From: Siphonodentalium dalli
Taxonomy: Eukaryota > Mollusca > Scaphopoda > Gadilida > Siphonodentaliidae
Reading direction: 5' to 3'
Assembly: GCA_032622095.1 (NCBI GenBank)
Contig: CP136062.1
Location: forward strand, 157,472,875 to 157,536,874
DNA: 64,000 bases
Shown: one piece after another, positions 26,301 through 35,430 of the stretch
How positions within the stretch are numbered: the stretch's first letter is position 1
How the letters are laid out: each line of letters starts with the position of its first letter
Position numbers and translations under genes: made by a program
The notes under the pieces: model-generated
What the model saw: the letters and a program-made list of their open reading frames with translations, nothing else
Database searches by the model: none
Told to the model about the DNA's origin: nothing

Positions 26301-26352
26301 GAAAGAACTGGAGGGAATTACTGGCGTAGAGAGTCTCCATGTCACAAAATAG
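14182..26352 (+). CDS. Transglutaminase gene 1, 3' half (six exons)
   Basis: Calcium-dependent protein-glutamine gamma-glutamyltransferase (TGM family), which cross-links glutamine to lysine side chains. Exons seen: 14182-14303, 15839-15924, 18539-18737, 19410-19570, 20734-20870 and 26211-26352 (stop TAG at 26350). Junction phases run 1, 0, 1, 0, 2 and all agree across each intron. The roughly 283 residues cover the end of the catalytic core (KFISTKK, DREDVTNNYKYEEG), the acidic calcium-site linker, and C-terminal barrels 1 and 2. The active-site Cys, His and Asp exons are not seen upstream; the first visible exon needs a phase-2 partner, so at least one exon lies to the left. Introns carry LINEs, MITEs and a minisatellite, and the last intron is 5.3 kb. 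Family identity is clear. The exact orthologue (TGM, annulin-like or factor XIII-like) cannot be decided from this half. Confidence 0.92.
14365..14540 (+). repeat. Dispersed short repeat, family 'TCTGTCGTCTGC', copy 1
   Basis: It starts ATACTCATTGACGAGTAGTT, passes GTCTGTCGTCTGCTTTTATT and ends near CATAACTGAGTG. Copies: 33590-33790 (+), 54720-54965 (-), 55440-55680 (-), 57130-57230 (-, partial). Non-coding; probably a MITE or SINE, age uncertain. Confidence 0.65.
14541..15430. other. Intronic AT-rich DNA, nothing recognised
   Basis: Within the intron after the first visible exon of TGase gene 1. No open frame with family resemblance and no obvious repeat beyond short palindromes. Confidence 0.4.
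15497..15590 (+). pseudogene. Decayed duplicate of the TGase linker exon
   Basis: This stretch and about 60 bp to its left align with the real linker exon and its upstream flank (15779-15924) at an offset near 342 bp. Shared blocks include GTTAACCATGGTAACCATC and GGATATATACGGAA. Read in the homologous frame it starts CSNEKRAAALMPN and then hits an in-frame stop; the acceptor AG is lost (ATG) and no GTGAGT follows. It is an exon duplication that has decayed. Confidence 0.75.
15839..15924 (+). CDS. TGase gene 1 exon: acidic linker
   Basis: This short exon (86 nt) begins by completing the split Gly and reads GSAEERSAVLRAN, then SDIYGTPDSS, and ends at GTGAGT. It follows KYEEG exactly as in the family (YPEGSxEEREA). 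It links the catalytic core to barrel 1 and holds the second half of the EGxxEE(R) calcium-site motif. A decayed duplicate lies about 340 bp upstream. Confidence 0.88.
15925..17250. other. Intronic AT-rich DNA, nothing recognised
   Basis: First part of a 2.6-kb intron of TGase gene 1. It holds a TATATA run near 17045-17070 and no supported gene. Confidence 0.4.
17253..17345. mobile_element. Palindromic mini-MITE 'GCAGAATGAGG', copy 1
   Basis: Near-palindromic element: GCAGAATGAGGTCCCCATAG at one end, TGTGGACTTCATTCTGC at the other, centre near the word TAGCGGGTC. Other copies are at 17562-17654, 19629-19677 (half), 19784-19864 and 31698-31790. Confidence 0.75.
17562..17654. mobile_element. 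Palindromic mini-MITE 'GCAGAATGAGG', copy 2
   Basis: Best-paired copy: GGGTGAATTTAGTGATGCTA is answered by GCGTCACTAAATTCACCC around the centre GCCCGCTATGCGG. The flank ATGAGGCCTA is shared with the 31698 copy, so the full element is slightly longer. Confidence 0.8.
17660..18500. repeat. Intronic repeat DNA with SINE-like piece
   Basis: 17890-17968 has GGTGGCTCTGTTTGTAAGG and a later GGTTCAAATGTCG, resembling the A and B boxes of a tRNA-derived SINE. 18148-18380 resembles 48230-48420 (AGTGCGGAATATGTTGTT and ACATTTCCAACA in common). No gene. Confidence 0.45.
18505..18558 (+). repeat. Duplicated splice acceptor at TGase gene 1 barrel-1 exon
   Basis: CAGGATGTTACGTTTGAGCT and CAGGATGTTAAGTTCGAGCT lie 31 bp apart, with two differences in 20. 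Each begins with an AG acceptor. Only the second gives the phase-0 DVKFEL frame; the first would add 31 nt and soon meet a stop. Confidence 0.8.
18539..18737 (+). CDS. TGase gene 1 exon: first C-terminal beta-barrel
   Basis: The translation starts DVKFELVDYEDIDYGKPF and continues through VHLKIQNTRDLKRTV and FFYTGVHA, the typical start of TGase C-terminal domain 1. Phase 0 in, phase 1 out; the donor AAG/GTTCGT is weak, but the phase and the next exon support it. The 20 bp around the acceptor are duplicated immediately upstream (acceptor also at 18507). Confidence 0.88.
19410..19570 (+). CDS. TGase gene 1 exon: barrel 1, second part
   Basis: The acceptor is TTCTTGCAG and the donor is AAG/GTTTGG. 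After a split Glu it reads KEIKLPVSYAEYSDKL and ends RLRKPHLTIK, matching the family pattern of a PxxYxxYxxxL strand followed by an exon end in the style of NPxIKI. Phase 1 in, phase 0 out. Confidence 0.88.
19629..19677. mobile_element. Palindromic mini-MITE, half copy
   Basis: Only the right arm is present, from CACAGCGGGATAGC to GACCTCATTCTGC. Confidence 0.65.
19784..19864. mobile_element. Palindromic mini-MITE, copy 3
   Basis: AGAGGGTGACTTTAGTGATG pairs with the arm ending AAATTCACCCTCTGG. The centre GCCCGCTGTTC matches the other copies. Confidence 0.7.
19872..20052 (+). repeat. 24-bp minisatellite in TGase gene 1 intron
   Basis: About seven units of GGATGTGGGTGTGGTCTCGG plus TAGT. Because 24 is a multiple of three, open frames run through it on both strands (VDVGVVSV on +). 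It lies between two clear TGase exons and has no splice context, so coding is unlikely. Confidence 0.85.
20734..20870 (+). CDS. TGase gene 1 exon: second C-terminal beta-barrel
   Basis: It reads APKDIAVNKKFSSGISFTNP, then LPTTLTNCQLVVEGSG. The phrase NPLPxxLxxCxLxVEGxG is the signature of the last TGase domain. Acceptor TTATAG, donor GTAAGT, phase 0 in and phase 2 out. Confidence 0.92.
21087..21190 (-). ncRNA. 5S rRNA-like sequence (pseudogene or 5S-derived SINE)
   Basis: On the minus strand the block from about 21158 down to 21090 reads AAGTTAAGCAACGTCGAGC, CCGGTTAGTACTTGGATGGG, TGACCGGCTTGGGATTCCGG and GTGCTG. This is the conserved 3' part of 5S rRNA, holding the box A and box C internal control regions. 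The 5' third is short and diverged. It is probably not a working rRNA gene; it could be the head of a SINE3-type retroposon. It lies in the last intron of TGase gene 1, antisense. Confidence 0.8.
21240..21768. repeat. Foldback repeat family 'GGGGCGCC', copy in TGase gene 1 intron
   Basis: It shares ACAACACATGTTTACCCTC, TTTAGTTTTTGGTAGCAATT and the end GGGGCGCCTCC with 49732-50575 and, inverted, with 59200-59640. The two halves are roughly inverted to each other. No protein is encoded. Confidence 0.65.
21769..21983. mobile_element. TTAA-flanked foldback MITE
   Basis: TTAA at both ends (21769-21772 and 21980-21983). Arms of about 95 bp pair closely: CCATATTTCCTTGATCATTT in one arm, its complement in the other, with a short centre near GAGCTCTAAGCGC. 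Termini are TTAACCCTTTCAGTGCCAAG and TTAACCGTTTCAGTGACAAG (reversed). Confidence 0.8.
21984..22990. other. Intronic DNA between MITE and LINE, no gene
   Basis: Open frames on the minus strand (22676-23038) have no family resemblance and overlap the LINE start. I see nothing else to annotate. Confidence 0.4.
22994..25312 (+). mobile_element. LINE in last intron of TGase gene 1: reverse transcriptase, broken
   Basis: The frame opens near 22994 (FLSKSNDDIDKSAEIDQDLF) and reads GKASGDDRLNYQHF, KRGVIVSLYKGNPKPKDSFD, SYRAVTLMPVMYKIFEKLLL, LQNGFQ, CFLDVWKAFDTVWIDGLLYK; after a +1/-1 change near 23830 it reads GTRQEVTLSPVLYTIFIDDL. The catalytic box is PTHTDDMVML, with HTDD where F/YADD is expected. 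The tail has a Zn-like CDHCQIPYIDIVTHVVNDC. Another frameshift near 25150 leads to a last piece ending WKMWVH at 25312. The endonuclease is absent. Clade unclear (Jockey/CR1/I superfamily). Confidence 0.8.
25313..25640. other. Intronic AT-rich DNA, no gene
   Basis: Probably the 3' tail of the LINE plus unique DNA; no feature supported. Confidence 0.35.
25645..25862. repeat. (ATC)n microsatellite, interrupted
   Basis: About 210 bp of ATC/TTC/GTC triplets. It gives artificial open frames in several registers (poly-Ile, Met and Asp). Located 350 bp before the last TGase gene 1 exon. Confidence 0.95.
26211..26352 (+). CDS. TGase gene 1 last exon with stop
   Basis: A TTTGCCATTTCAG acceptor is followed by a C that completes the split Pro codon, then NVAAHESFVANFDMTPSKSG and DRNIIMNFTSKELEGITG, ending VTK-stop. 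The family's final strand pair has the same shape (PxxxGxRxLxxxFxSxxLxxIxG). It is separated from the previous exon by a 5.3-kb intron with a LINE and an ATC microsatellite. Confidence 0.92.
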
Positions 26353-26676
26353 TGGATGAATGTCCAGAACCATCGCTTATCCGGCCGCTTGTAGAATAGC
26401 AAGACCGACGAAAAGTAGATGTCTGATTTGGGCTACAAGCCGAAAAAATAGTGTTAGTAGTTAGGCTTGAAATTTTATTTTTTTAATTATTTTTGTTTTC
26501 TTGCTTTGACATATTCTTATTACGTTTCCGTAGTTTACTCTGCGAGATTGACATAAAAATACTTTTGATTATTTTTGTATAAATTATAATATTACAATAT
26601 ACTTTTAATAAGAAATCAACCTATTCTGAGATGATGAAATATGTTGTTTGTGTTTTATGAAACTTTTTAAGAAAAC

Positions 26677-26682
26677 AATAAA
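26677..26682 (+). promoter_or_regulatory. Possible polyadenylation signal of TGase gene 1
   Basis: AATAAA lies about 325 bp after the stop codon. It is the first such hexamer I noticed downstream. The placement is reasonable but unproven in an AT-rich region. Confidence 0.4.
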
Positions 26683-26853
26683 CAGATGTTATTGAAAACC
26701 ATGACAAATACGTTAGGGTAGGGGTATAAAATTGGGTCGGATAGGGATACCCAAACCACAAATATGTTTTTCTTTGGCCCAAATTATAATGACGATCGAA
26801 TGGATTTGTCATTTCACGGAAGGGAGCCTGTTCCAGCTAGTATACAGTACATT

Positions 26854-27039
26854 GGTATCGATACAATTTAATGTTATAACATGCAGTCCTATAAGGGACA
26901 GCATATTAACCAAGAGGGCTGTCTACGTGCCGCACATGTCTTCAATGGTATCGATACAATTTAATGTTATAACATGCAGTCCTATAAGGGACAGTATATT
27001 AACCAAGAGGGTTGTCTACCAGCCGCCCATGTCTTCAAT
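26854..27039 (+). repeat. 93-bp tandem duplication
   Basis: Two copies, from GGTATCGATACAATTTAATG to CATGTCTTCAAT, with only a few differences. Being 31 codons long it keeps one frame open, but nothing suggests a gene. Confidence 0.85.
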
Positions 27040-28214
27040 GCTGATAAAATGTTGTGGTCACTCAGAAATATTTACGACTGTTGCAAGCTATTCGTAATTC
27101 TCATGAGTATAGTATCATGTTATACAGTGACCGTTGTATATCATTAATGTAGAATGTGGTTGTTGAATGGAATAAGGGTCGGTTCATAATAAAGACTGTA
27201 TATGCCGTGCGAAGAGAGAAGTTTTTCGATATAACGTTCATCTTGTGTCTGAGACGAACAGAAGAAAGCTGATAATCGTGCTACCGTTACATGATACCTA
27301 GCCATGTATTTTATTATCATCGTGCATCCGAACATAGGTCACGTCTAAACATTGTAGATGGATGACAAAATGGCAAACAATTCGAATACAAGAAAACCAA
27401 AGTCAGAAATGGTTCCGATATCGGCTAGTTCCTATTGTTTGTAGGTATTACATCAATATATAGAACCTAATTCTTATCGGTACTTATTGCTTAGATACTA
27501 AAAGACGTATAGGTACTCTGAAGGACCTATACGGATTGTTATATCTAAGAGTGTATCGTATCGTAACCAAGTGTATCGTCACAGTCCTATGCTGCATGGT
27601 GTTGTATATTCAACACTGATATCGGAGTGTGTATGTGGTGAGAGCACCATTGTGTGTGCTTGAAATATATACTAATAAAGGTAAATTGTGTTTGTTTGTT
27701 TGTTTATTTGTTTGTCCGCTTAGAGGCGACTAAATTACTGTGCCATCGGAGCTTTCCTTTAAGAGTAGTTTGATCCGGAAAGCTTTATTGGATAGGCCCC
27801 GTTCACCTCATATGTCTTGAAAGGGCACTATTACTTATTTTACATATAGTTTGACAATTATTATAGGCGACCAAACGGTTGGATAATCGGAGCTGAACAT
27901 GTGTGCAGATGTGTTTATTTCTGAATATATCCGTTAACTAGATTGTTCTAATCATTCCAAAAGGATGGAGTATAACTGAACTATAATTACTATATGTAGT
28001 AGTGGCTTGTTGGCCCCGGTTACCACGCACTTCCTGATATGCTATATTCTGATATTTAATCGAACATCGCGTGGTACGTGTTAATAAGATTGAATAGCAT
28101 TATTAAAGGGGGACTGTATGATAAATCCGGCCTAATCATGAACCCCGATTATACATTGGTTTATATATAATTCTTTTAGTGGCTATTTTTTTTGATTTTT
28201 TTTTGTGGACTTGC
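27040..28214. other. Intergenic DNA, no gene
   Basis: A (GTTT)n run near 27688-27716 and an AGGGGGACTGTA word near 28112 resembling the 6304 element's end. Nothing else supported. Confidence 0.4.
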
Positions 28215-28222
28215 CATTCGTA

Positions 28223-28817
28223 GGGACATGACAATCTGCGGGAAGGGATGGAATATGGAATAGAACGACACTCTGCGGAACAGAATTTCAAATTGCGTGG
28301 AATGGCAGATATCTCGAGGAATACAGCACGTAGAGATTATTATCCGCCGGTCATACGTGGGGGAGGTTCTCATAGTATCCGTCGGTCATACGCATGCATG
28401 GGTGGGTTAATCGGTCTCTATATATGCATAAATCACAGCTTCGCTCGAATTAATTAATATATTTTTGTTGTGCAATAGATGATAAACTTCATTTTAATAC
28501 CCAGTTTGCTTGTGGGCATAGCCTTATCGCTGTAAAAATGCATTTCTACAGCTGATACACGCTGTTCCACGGCCTTGATTTCGACAATTTTATGTTAGGT
28601 CAGTTGTCGACCGAATAATGCAACTGATGGTGTCCGGTCAGTGGCGGGATTAACATGTGTGGCTAGGGAGAATATCAGCCTTTCATTGGACACAAAAAGG
28701 AGCCATGTACATGCCATATTCCTCGAGATATCGCCCGTTCCACGCAATTTGAAATTCTGTTCCGCAGATTGTCGTTCTATTCCATATTCCATCCCATCCC
28801 GCAGATTGTCATGTCCC
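28223..28817. mobile_element. hAT-like MITE with 108-bp inverted repeats and 8-bp TSD
   Basis: The left arm (28223-28330) and right arm (about 28705-28817) match at roughly 95% when inverted; both start GGGACATGACAATCTGCGGG (right arm reversed). Flanks are CATTCGTA (28215-28222) and CATTTGTA (28818-28825), an 8-bp target duplication with one change. The interior (about 375 bp) has no transposase. Confidence 0.85.
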
Positions 28818-29144
28818 CATTTGTACCTGCTCTATCGAGTGATGCGACAATAAGCAATCCGTATATTGAATTGAGATTGTTTTTATTTAAACAATTCATT
28901 TACATCTGCATGGGCTACAATTCAAGGGCACGCCATATGGATTTATGTTGATTGGATTGGGAATGGCGATATGTTTGAGTACGTATTGTTGTTTTTCCTA
29001 ATTGGTCGACTCAGATCAAACTAGTCCTAAATTATGCAAACGGAAATCTCGTATAGTAGTATACAATTTTGAAAAACAAATCGTCGACATTGTTATCAAT
29101 TTAGTGTTCTCATTTTAGTTTTGAGAACTCAACTCAAAGATGCC

Positions 29145-29230
29145 CTGTCCGAAACCATGAAACCACGAAACCATGAAAACATGAAACCATGAAACCATGA
29201 AGCCTGGAAACCATGAAATCACGAAACCAG
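29145..29230 (+). repeat. Tandem 9-10-bp repeat AAACCATGA
   Basis: Eight or so imperfect units of GAAACCATG with short variants (CACGAAACC). Confidence 0.8.
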
Positions 29231-29480
29231 GCACGCCTACAAACAATTATAAATAAATCATAGAAAAGTATACACTCGTTTGTTCTCAATTATTGAGACA
29301 AAACATTACAATGTGTACGTTTTATATACCAAACATCATTAGATCGGACAAATGAGCCCATTATAATGTCACGTGAAGATTCGAGATTAGATTGCATTCG
29401 CGAATAGGGCTGCCAGTTTGATCCTATAACACATACCGTGACGAACACGACGTCACAAATCATTGACCTAATCACTAAAC

Positions 29481-29538
29481 AATAATTGGGTGTACTTTTA
29501 AATATGCCAATAATTGGGTGTACTTTTAAATATGCCAA
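29481..29538 (+). repeat. 28-bp tandem duplication
   Basis: AATAATTGGGTGTACTTTTA plus AATATGCC occurs twice in a row, followed by a third partial start. Confidence 0.85.
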
Positions 29539-29918
29539 TAATTGAAACAAATTGCTGCAAACATTTTCTTATTGTCGCACTTTGGAAGTCTGTAGACATC
29601 AAATATTCAAAGTTGAATGCCAATGACTATATACTGTTGAAGAATATTATACCATAACTATAGTATGTGTTGTCAAGATCATTTTGGACACATATCGGCA
29701 GATTTTGTGAAAATAAGTAAGAATACATTCATCTTTTTATGGGAATAAATCATCAAAAAGCTGTATAAATATAACAAATGCATGTATACTTAGTTGGTGT
29801 GTGGGTGTAATAGGGGAAAAAGGGGCTGTGGCCGTTGGGGCACATACGCTTCGCGGTTCACAGAACTGTATACCCCAACGCACAGCATCAAATAACACCC
29901 ACCCACTTCATTGATTTC

Positions 29919-30143
29919 TTAACCCTTTCATGACTGGAGCTTCCTGATATTTTGCGAAAACACTGTGCCAATTAAAATCTCTTACTTATGCGAGTCTCTC
30001 ATATGGAGAACTTATAAGCCAGAGCATTATGATGCCATTATCATATGTATGCGAGGATCCCTATGGTAAACTCGCATGTATGACGGAATGCACTGGTACG
30101 GGATATTTAATGCTGCACCGGCGCAACTCCCGTCATGAATAAC
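29919..30143. mobile_element. TTAA MITE, family 'TTAACCCTTTC', copy 2
   Basis: It starts TTAACCCTTTCATGACTGGA and ends near ACTCCCGTCATGAA with the last bases eroded. It shares GATATTTAATGCTGCACCGG-type and TTTGCGAAAAC segments with the copies at 2508 and 33233. Confidence 0.7.
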
Positions 30144-30800
30144 GTCGACAACAGTGTGTCGCAAACGCTGGCGAGGGTACATAGTGTATTCAGCCGCTAT
30201 ACCAAATAAACTACACGGTTTATAGAATAAACGAACCCTGGTGTCGGGTTCACACACTTGGACATTTCTTCATAGCAAGCCATATAATACTATGGTGACA
30301 TAAAATCAATGGTAACATCCTCATAAATTGCATCTTTACCATAGCTAACGACACGAATCGTAACATTTATGTATTTCCACATGTAACGGCGCTATTGCCA
30401 TTTACAAATTTCTTTAAAGATATGGAGGGCGTTCGCGATGCATATTGTTAAAATATTTATCACTCAACATCGGATAGACCCCAATAGGTGAACTTTGGTT
30501 AAAATTACCACCATATTGTTTACAACATATACCGATATAGCACACGCTAATCATCGCCAATCAAGATTTCGGTATTTAATGGGTCACGGTGATCACTCTC
30601 CCTAAAAAAATATCGCCACGATTTTGAGTGTTTTGCTTATCGCATAACTGTTTTGTGGACAATATTGCATTAATACTAGCATTATACTATGCTATTAGTA
30701 TATGTCGTGCTGTCGTGTGATTCCGAGACTAAACCCCACCTCGGATGAGTATACTATATATTATAACTGAATTTAGAAGCTGCATGTGTCCGACGTCAAT
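30144..30800. other. Intergenic DNA, no gene
   Basis: No open frame of note and no repeat that I could relate to others in the window. Confidence 0.35.
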
Positions 30801-30809
30801 ACCAAACGA

Positions 30810-30895
30810 CCAGTGTGGTGTTGACGTTGGACTTTGAGTCGCAAGGCGAGCTCGCCGTCGCGGGCTGGGGTTCAAATCCCACACAATCTAAAACA
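30810..30895 (+). repeat. tRNA-like sequence, probably SINE head
   Basis: GTGTTGACGTTGGACTTTGA and, further on, GGGTTCAAATCCC (B-box-like) suggest a tRNA-derived SINE. The arms do not fold cleanly into a canonical tRNA, so I do not call a tRNA gene. Confidence 0.45.
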
Positions 30896-31697
30896 TTTGC
30901 ATTGTCTCAAAAACACAGCCAGCTTCTAAAAATGGGCGCTTTGTGTGTTATAATTATAGTCCCATGTGTGTGCACAGGGCAACGCCCGGCATGTCTCGGA
31001 AACAAGTACCATTAGATTGCAGCTGTGTCAAAAATCAACCATTCAGCTGATTTTAGTTTATCAAACATTGGATCGATCTCGTAATATGTAAATCCCCTGC
31101 ACAGGCGATGTATAGAGATTCATAAGATAATCACCCAACCATTCAGCATGAAGTATAACTGACATGGTAAAAAGACGATAGACACCGCGGACTGTCAGAT
31201 CTGCCACACACTGTAGTTCATAAAAGGTGTTCAACGCCAGTGCTTTCATACAAGGTAAGTTTACACGATACATAAATTGCGTTTTGCTAGATGGTTAAGT
31301 CGTATTATATTTTTATGTGACTTAATGTCACTTTGGCGCTCCAAAATACACCAAATAATATCTACGTTTGAATGTCCACTGGTATCGAAATAGGTCGATA
31401 CATGTAAGTACTTGTACCACATTTATATGATCATTATGTCACATAATGACGCATTAAAGTAATAAAACATACAACTTTGAACACGATGTTTGGGTCCGAA
31501 AAAAAACCCAGCCATTTGCACGACATGGAACTGAAAATAGCATGTTATTCTATTTCTGACATGGTAGAAATGTAGAAATAAAGAGCGAGAAACTAAACTG
31601 GAAAAAAAAAATCTTTCTAAAGAAGTTTCTAAATAAACGAAATCATTTATTAATTTGATAATACAGATACTTTCCATGCAGAGGCGATGAGGCCTAA

Positions 31698-31790
31698 GCA
31701 GAATACTGTCCCTAGATGGTTAATTTAGTGATGCTAGCCCACTGTGCTGGATAGCGTCACCAAATTTACCCTCTGGGGACCTCATTCTGC
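31698..31790. mobile_element. Palindromic mini-MITE 'GCAGAATGAGG', copy 4 (intergenic)
   Basis: AATTTAGTGATGCTAGCCC pairs with GGATAGCGTCACCAAATTTA, and the end is GGGGACCTCATTCTGC. The flank GATGAGGCCTAA is shared with the copy at 17562. Confidence 0.8.
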
Positions 31791-31984
31791 AAATGGCCAG
31801 AACCATATGTGGGGCCTGCTCACATTTCATATGACAACAGAAAGATAAATTTAATGTTATTTCACAGTAACTTGACTTCTATTTCTGAACTTTGGAAATG
31901 TAAGATTTCCGCTCAAATTATTCAGATTTTAAATTTGGTTGTAAATTATTAAGGTGCGGGTGGAATGAACTTTGTCCGCACAAT

Positions 31985-32373
31985 TTAACCCTTTACCTAA
32001 CAAACCGGCCAAAACCTGCCAAATAAAGCTTCAACAGCCTAAAATATCTTCGGTCTGTCTCAATAGAACCATACAAATATGGATATCATTGGAACCGGCT
32101 CCTTGACCACATTGTGATAGTTACAGTTATGCCCTGTGCCAATGCATTCTCTTATATATGCGAGTCGACCATATGTCGCCTCGCATATATAAGAGAATGC
32201 ATTGGCCTAAAAAAAATCTTTTTTTACCATTTTTCTTACATTCTTTAACAATTTTATAATTTTTAATGTGTTAAGCCAATGCATTCTCTTATATATGCGA
32301 GGCGACCTATGGTCGACTCGCATATATAAGAGAATGCATTGGCACAGGGCCGTTCTGTTGGGTAAAGGGTTAA
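31985..32373. mobile_element. TTAA-flanked MITE with two internal palindromes
   Basis: TTAA at each end. Termini TTAACCCTTTACCTAACA and (reversed) TTAACCCTTTACCCAACAGA. Inside are two near-perfect palindromes, about 32137-32205 and 32275-32342, both built from CAATGCATTCTCTTATATATG and its complement around a GTCGAC/ATGTCG centre. Confidence 0.85.
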
Positions 32374-33232
32374 ATAAATAGGATAGTTATCACCTAGATG
32401 ATTGCGGTTAGAAATTCGGAAAGAGACACCCCCTCAAATCGAGAATCGCTAGCTATACGTTCCTGCCAAAGTTATTCCTCAATACCCAATAACACTCGTC
32501 GACACTCTGCACATTCTACCATGATAGCAACATAAAGTATGTTTAATAGCCAAATACAACGTGGACTTCAAGTTGAGTAATATATCATGATTATGACACT
32601 ATCATAAGTTCCGCCAGTCATTATAGTTTATGCCACACCGTAATTGCCAGTCGCATGCACTTAATGACAGCGGAAGTTTGAAATTACAATATATGACTAT
32701 CGTGTGTTTTTTATGACACACGTGGAGCTGTAACATTTTTACAACTCGCTTTTGTGAATGGTGCCAGAATTACATACGCATGAGGTAAGTTTTACAGTTG
32801 TATGTCCGGTCAAACACAAGTGACAAAACAGAGCTTGTTCACTTGGCTACATTCCTAGGATAAATACTGCAAAGGGCTTCCCTGAACAGCTAGAAAACGC
32901 TGACAGCGAATAACATGTGTATACATACAATATAAGCGTGCAACCTCACAGCAGACATCATACATGTACATACGCGTTATTGATTTGTTTTGTTTACACC
33001 AAATATTTAAATTTATGTAATTCTATTTCGTATACCTCAGTTCCAAAATATTGACTGAGAGAATACACTATTGATTGATTGTTTCTGTAGTCCCTCTGTT
33101 GTTCTAACATTGGCATTAAATTCCAACAACGGGTAGTACATTGTGTATTATAAATGTGTATAGAAGCTTTGATTATATTCGTGATCCCCAAATTGAAAGC
33201 CAATATAATAGTCGTTTCCACTTCAGCCTTTT

Positions 33233-33496
33233 CACGACGGGGGCTGCGTTGGTGCAGCATTAAATACATGTGTCAGTGCATTCACTTATATATGCCAGTC
33301 GCCCATATATAGGGAACATCGCATATATATATAAGAGTATGGGCTGGCTTACAAGATCAAGGTAAATCGTGTTTGGCCAACGCATTCTCTTATATATGCG
33401 TGGCGCCCTATGGGCGACTCGCATATATATGATAATGCACTGGCACATGGTTTTCGCAAAACTTCAGGAAACACCATGCAGTCATGAAAAGGTTAA
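33233..33496. mobile_element. TTAA MITE, family 'TTAACCCTTTC', copy 3
   Basis: Left end CCTTTTCACGACGGGGGC, right end CAGTCATGAAAAGGTTAA (TTAA at 33493). Two palindromes with CATTCTCTTATATATGCG words are inside. Confidence 0.7.
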
Positions 33497-33589
33497 TACG
33501 GAATATAGTGTATTATGGCTTATGATTGTTTGAAAATTAACGAATTGACAATCATTATCACCTGAAACACCAGTTAGGTAACCCTTCCT

Positions 33590-33790
33590 ATACTTGATAC
33601 TCATTGGCGAGTAGTTCCTTTATGAAATGTTCAGATACACGTAAAAGGTTCAACAATGGATATGAATAATGTTTCACTTGTATTAGCTTTTCATCGGCAT
33701 GTCTACAGTACTGTCTGCTTTTATTACCTGAACTCTCCCCCCCCCCCCAAATGCATAATATACAATTCTAATGTATATTTTCAATAACTG
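33590..33790 (+). repeat. Dispersed short repeat 'TCTGTCGTCTGC', copy 2
   Basis: ATACTCATTGGCGAGTAGTT at the start, ACTGTCTGCTTTTATTACC in the middle, AATAACTGAGTGGG at the end, with a run of C at 33740. Confidence 0.65.
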
Positions 33791-33887
33791 AGTGGGCTAA
33801 TCCATTAAGTATACAAAGGTTTAATATACATTCCTATCAGTTTTTTTCTTCAGATCACATAAACTCCGCACATGAGTGTGAATAAAG

Positions 33888-33960
33888 ACCACGTGGCTCA
33901 GTTAGTTAGTTGTATGGCGAATTAGACCAACATAACCCACTCAGAAATGCATGGCGAAAC
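33888..33960 (+). repeat. tRNA-like SINE fragment
   Basis: GTGGCTCAGTTAGTTAGTTG resembles a Pol III A box and GGTTCGAAAAATG a weak B box about 50 bp later. Confidence 0.45.
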
Positions 33961-35065
33961 AGGTTCGAAAAATGATGTGCGCGCATTTGTGATGCACATA
34001 CAGGGAATACAGTCCTTCGTTTATCTGGGCAAATTTGTGGACAACCCCGCCCCCCCCCCCCCAACTCACATATCGGACGATACACAAATAAATAAATTAC
34101 ATGATTTGTTGCCCATTAATACACAAAAATGCTTTAAGACAATAACGTTCTTGCAACAAAATCATTAGATTCGGGAACATGCAGCCTTGCCCCTCTCACC
34201 CCTCCACGCTCACACGCACAGCGGAACGTTTTAGTTAATTTAGTGCATGCCTACCTGTGGTTCACCGTGACCCGTATATAATACCAGGTATAATGAAAAA
34301 TCCACCATAGACGATAGTATCAAATAATGCACATTGTTCTCCCAAAAATCCGCATATCAGTTCAATTATATACTGTAATTGTATTATGTCGACACAATAC
34401 ACACAGACAGAATACCTGTACACCTGAGCCGAAGCTTTGTGTCGTTTGGGTATAATGTTTACCATATAAAATGACATATTTGCATTCATGTCTGTTCATG
34501 CTGTCGTTTGTCGGTAATGTGTAACCAATGGTCATCAGCAGACCGTGGCCTTGACTGTTGTTGGGAATACAATTGAACAATTTTAGAAGGTTCTCTTTCC
34601 TTTGAGTGGTAAATGCATTTAAAATTATGTCCACGCATCAATTTTAAAACGGACATACATGCACGGTTTATCAAATATAAATTCATGTATGCACAATTTG
34701 GTATTATACTGTAGGGGCAGTACATCCCAAATTTAACTATAAGCTATCCACCAAATACTACATGTAATGAAACAACTGGCTGTCACATATTTATCCATTG
34801 AGGTTATTTCACGATAAACTATATTGCTTTCTTAATTTCCGCTACACAAATTACAGCAGAATTGAGGGTGTGTTTATAATGCTGTAGATCTGTATACAGT
34901 TCTACGCGCATACTAGTGCAAACGGGTTGATATAGAAATGCACACAGAAAGAAAACGGTATTCGTTCGTGTGAGCAAAAATCGTGTCCGTTATAAGTCAC
35001 GGTCTGCACCCAGGCATCGCGACAGGCAAATCTGATTTGAGTAATTGTTACTCGTGATTGCTTAA

Positions 35066-35430
35066 AGTGATGTGAAACACTCCGGTAGGGTGATCAAATA
35101 GAAATGGAGAATAATCTCGTTCAAAGTAGTTAGTTTTACAAATATTATATCTGAATTGACAACACACACCGACATTCTTATATATTAATTAAATGCAGTG
35201 ACTGCCCATTGCGAAATCGTTTTCGTTAGTTTATCGCCTATATAGAAGCGTCCCGATTCGAGTAGTAAATATTTACAATTTAGCGTAGTTCAGACAATGT
35301 TTTCCATGGAGTGGTACGGTCGATTTGCTTGAAATTAGTGATGTTAGTAGAATGCTACATTCCTACAGTTGGCATAGCACCTGAATACTAACTTATCAGT
35401 TTCACGCACCCGAACAAGTACATAATACAT
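35066..35430 (+). repeat. Dispersed repeat, copy 1 of the 'GTGAAACACTCC' family
   Basis: It matches 49352-49705 over its length (ATAGAAATGGAGAATAATCT, GCGTAGTTCAGACAATGTTT, ACTAACTTATCAGTTTCACG) and, inverted, 59640-59897. In the other two copies it is joined to the foldback unit; here it stands alone. Confidence 0.75.

Noticed and set aside
26732-27097. 121-codon open frame with an internal repeat
   Set aside because: Created by a 93-bp tandem duplication in intergenic DNA; no family resemblance.
30810-30895. Possible tRNA gene
   Set aside because: A B-box-like word is present, but the four arms do not pair as in a tRNA; a SINE head is more likely.
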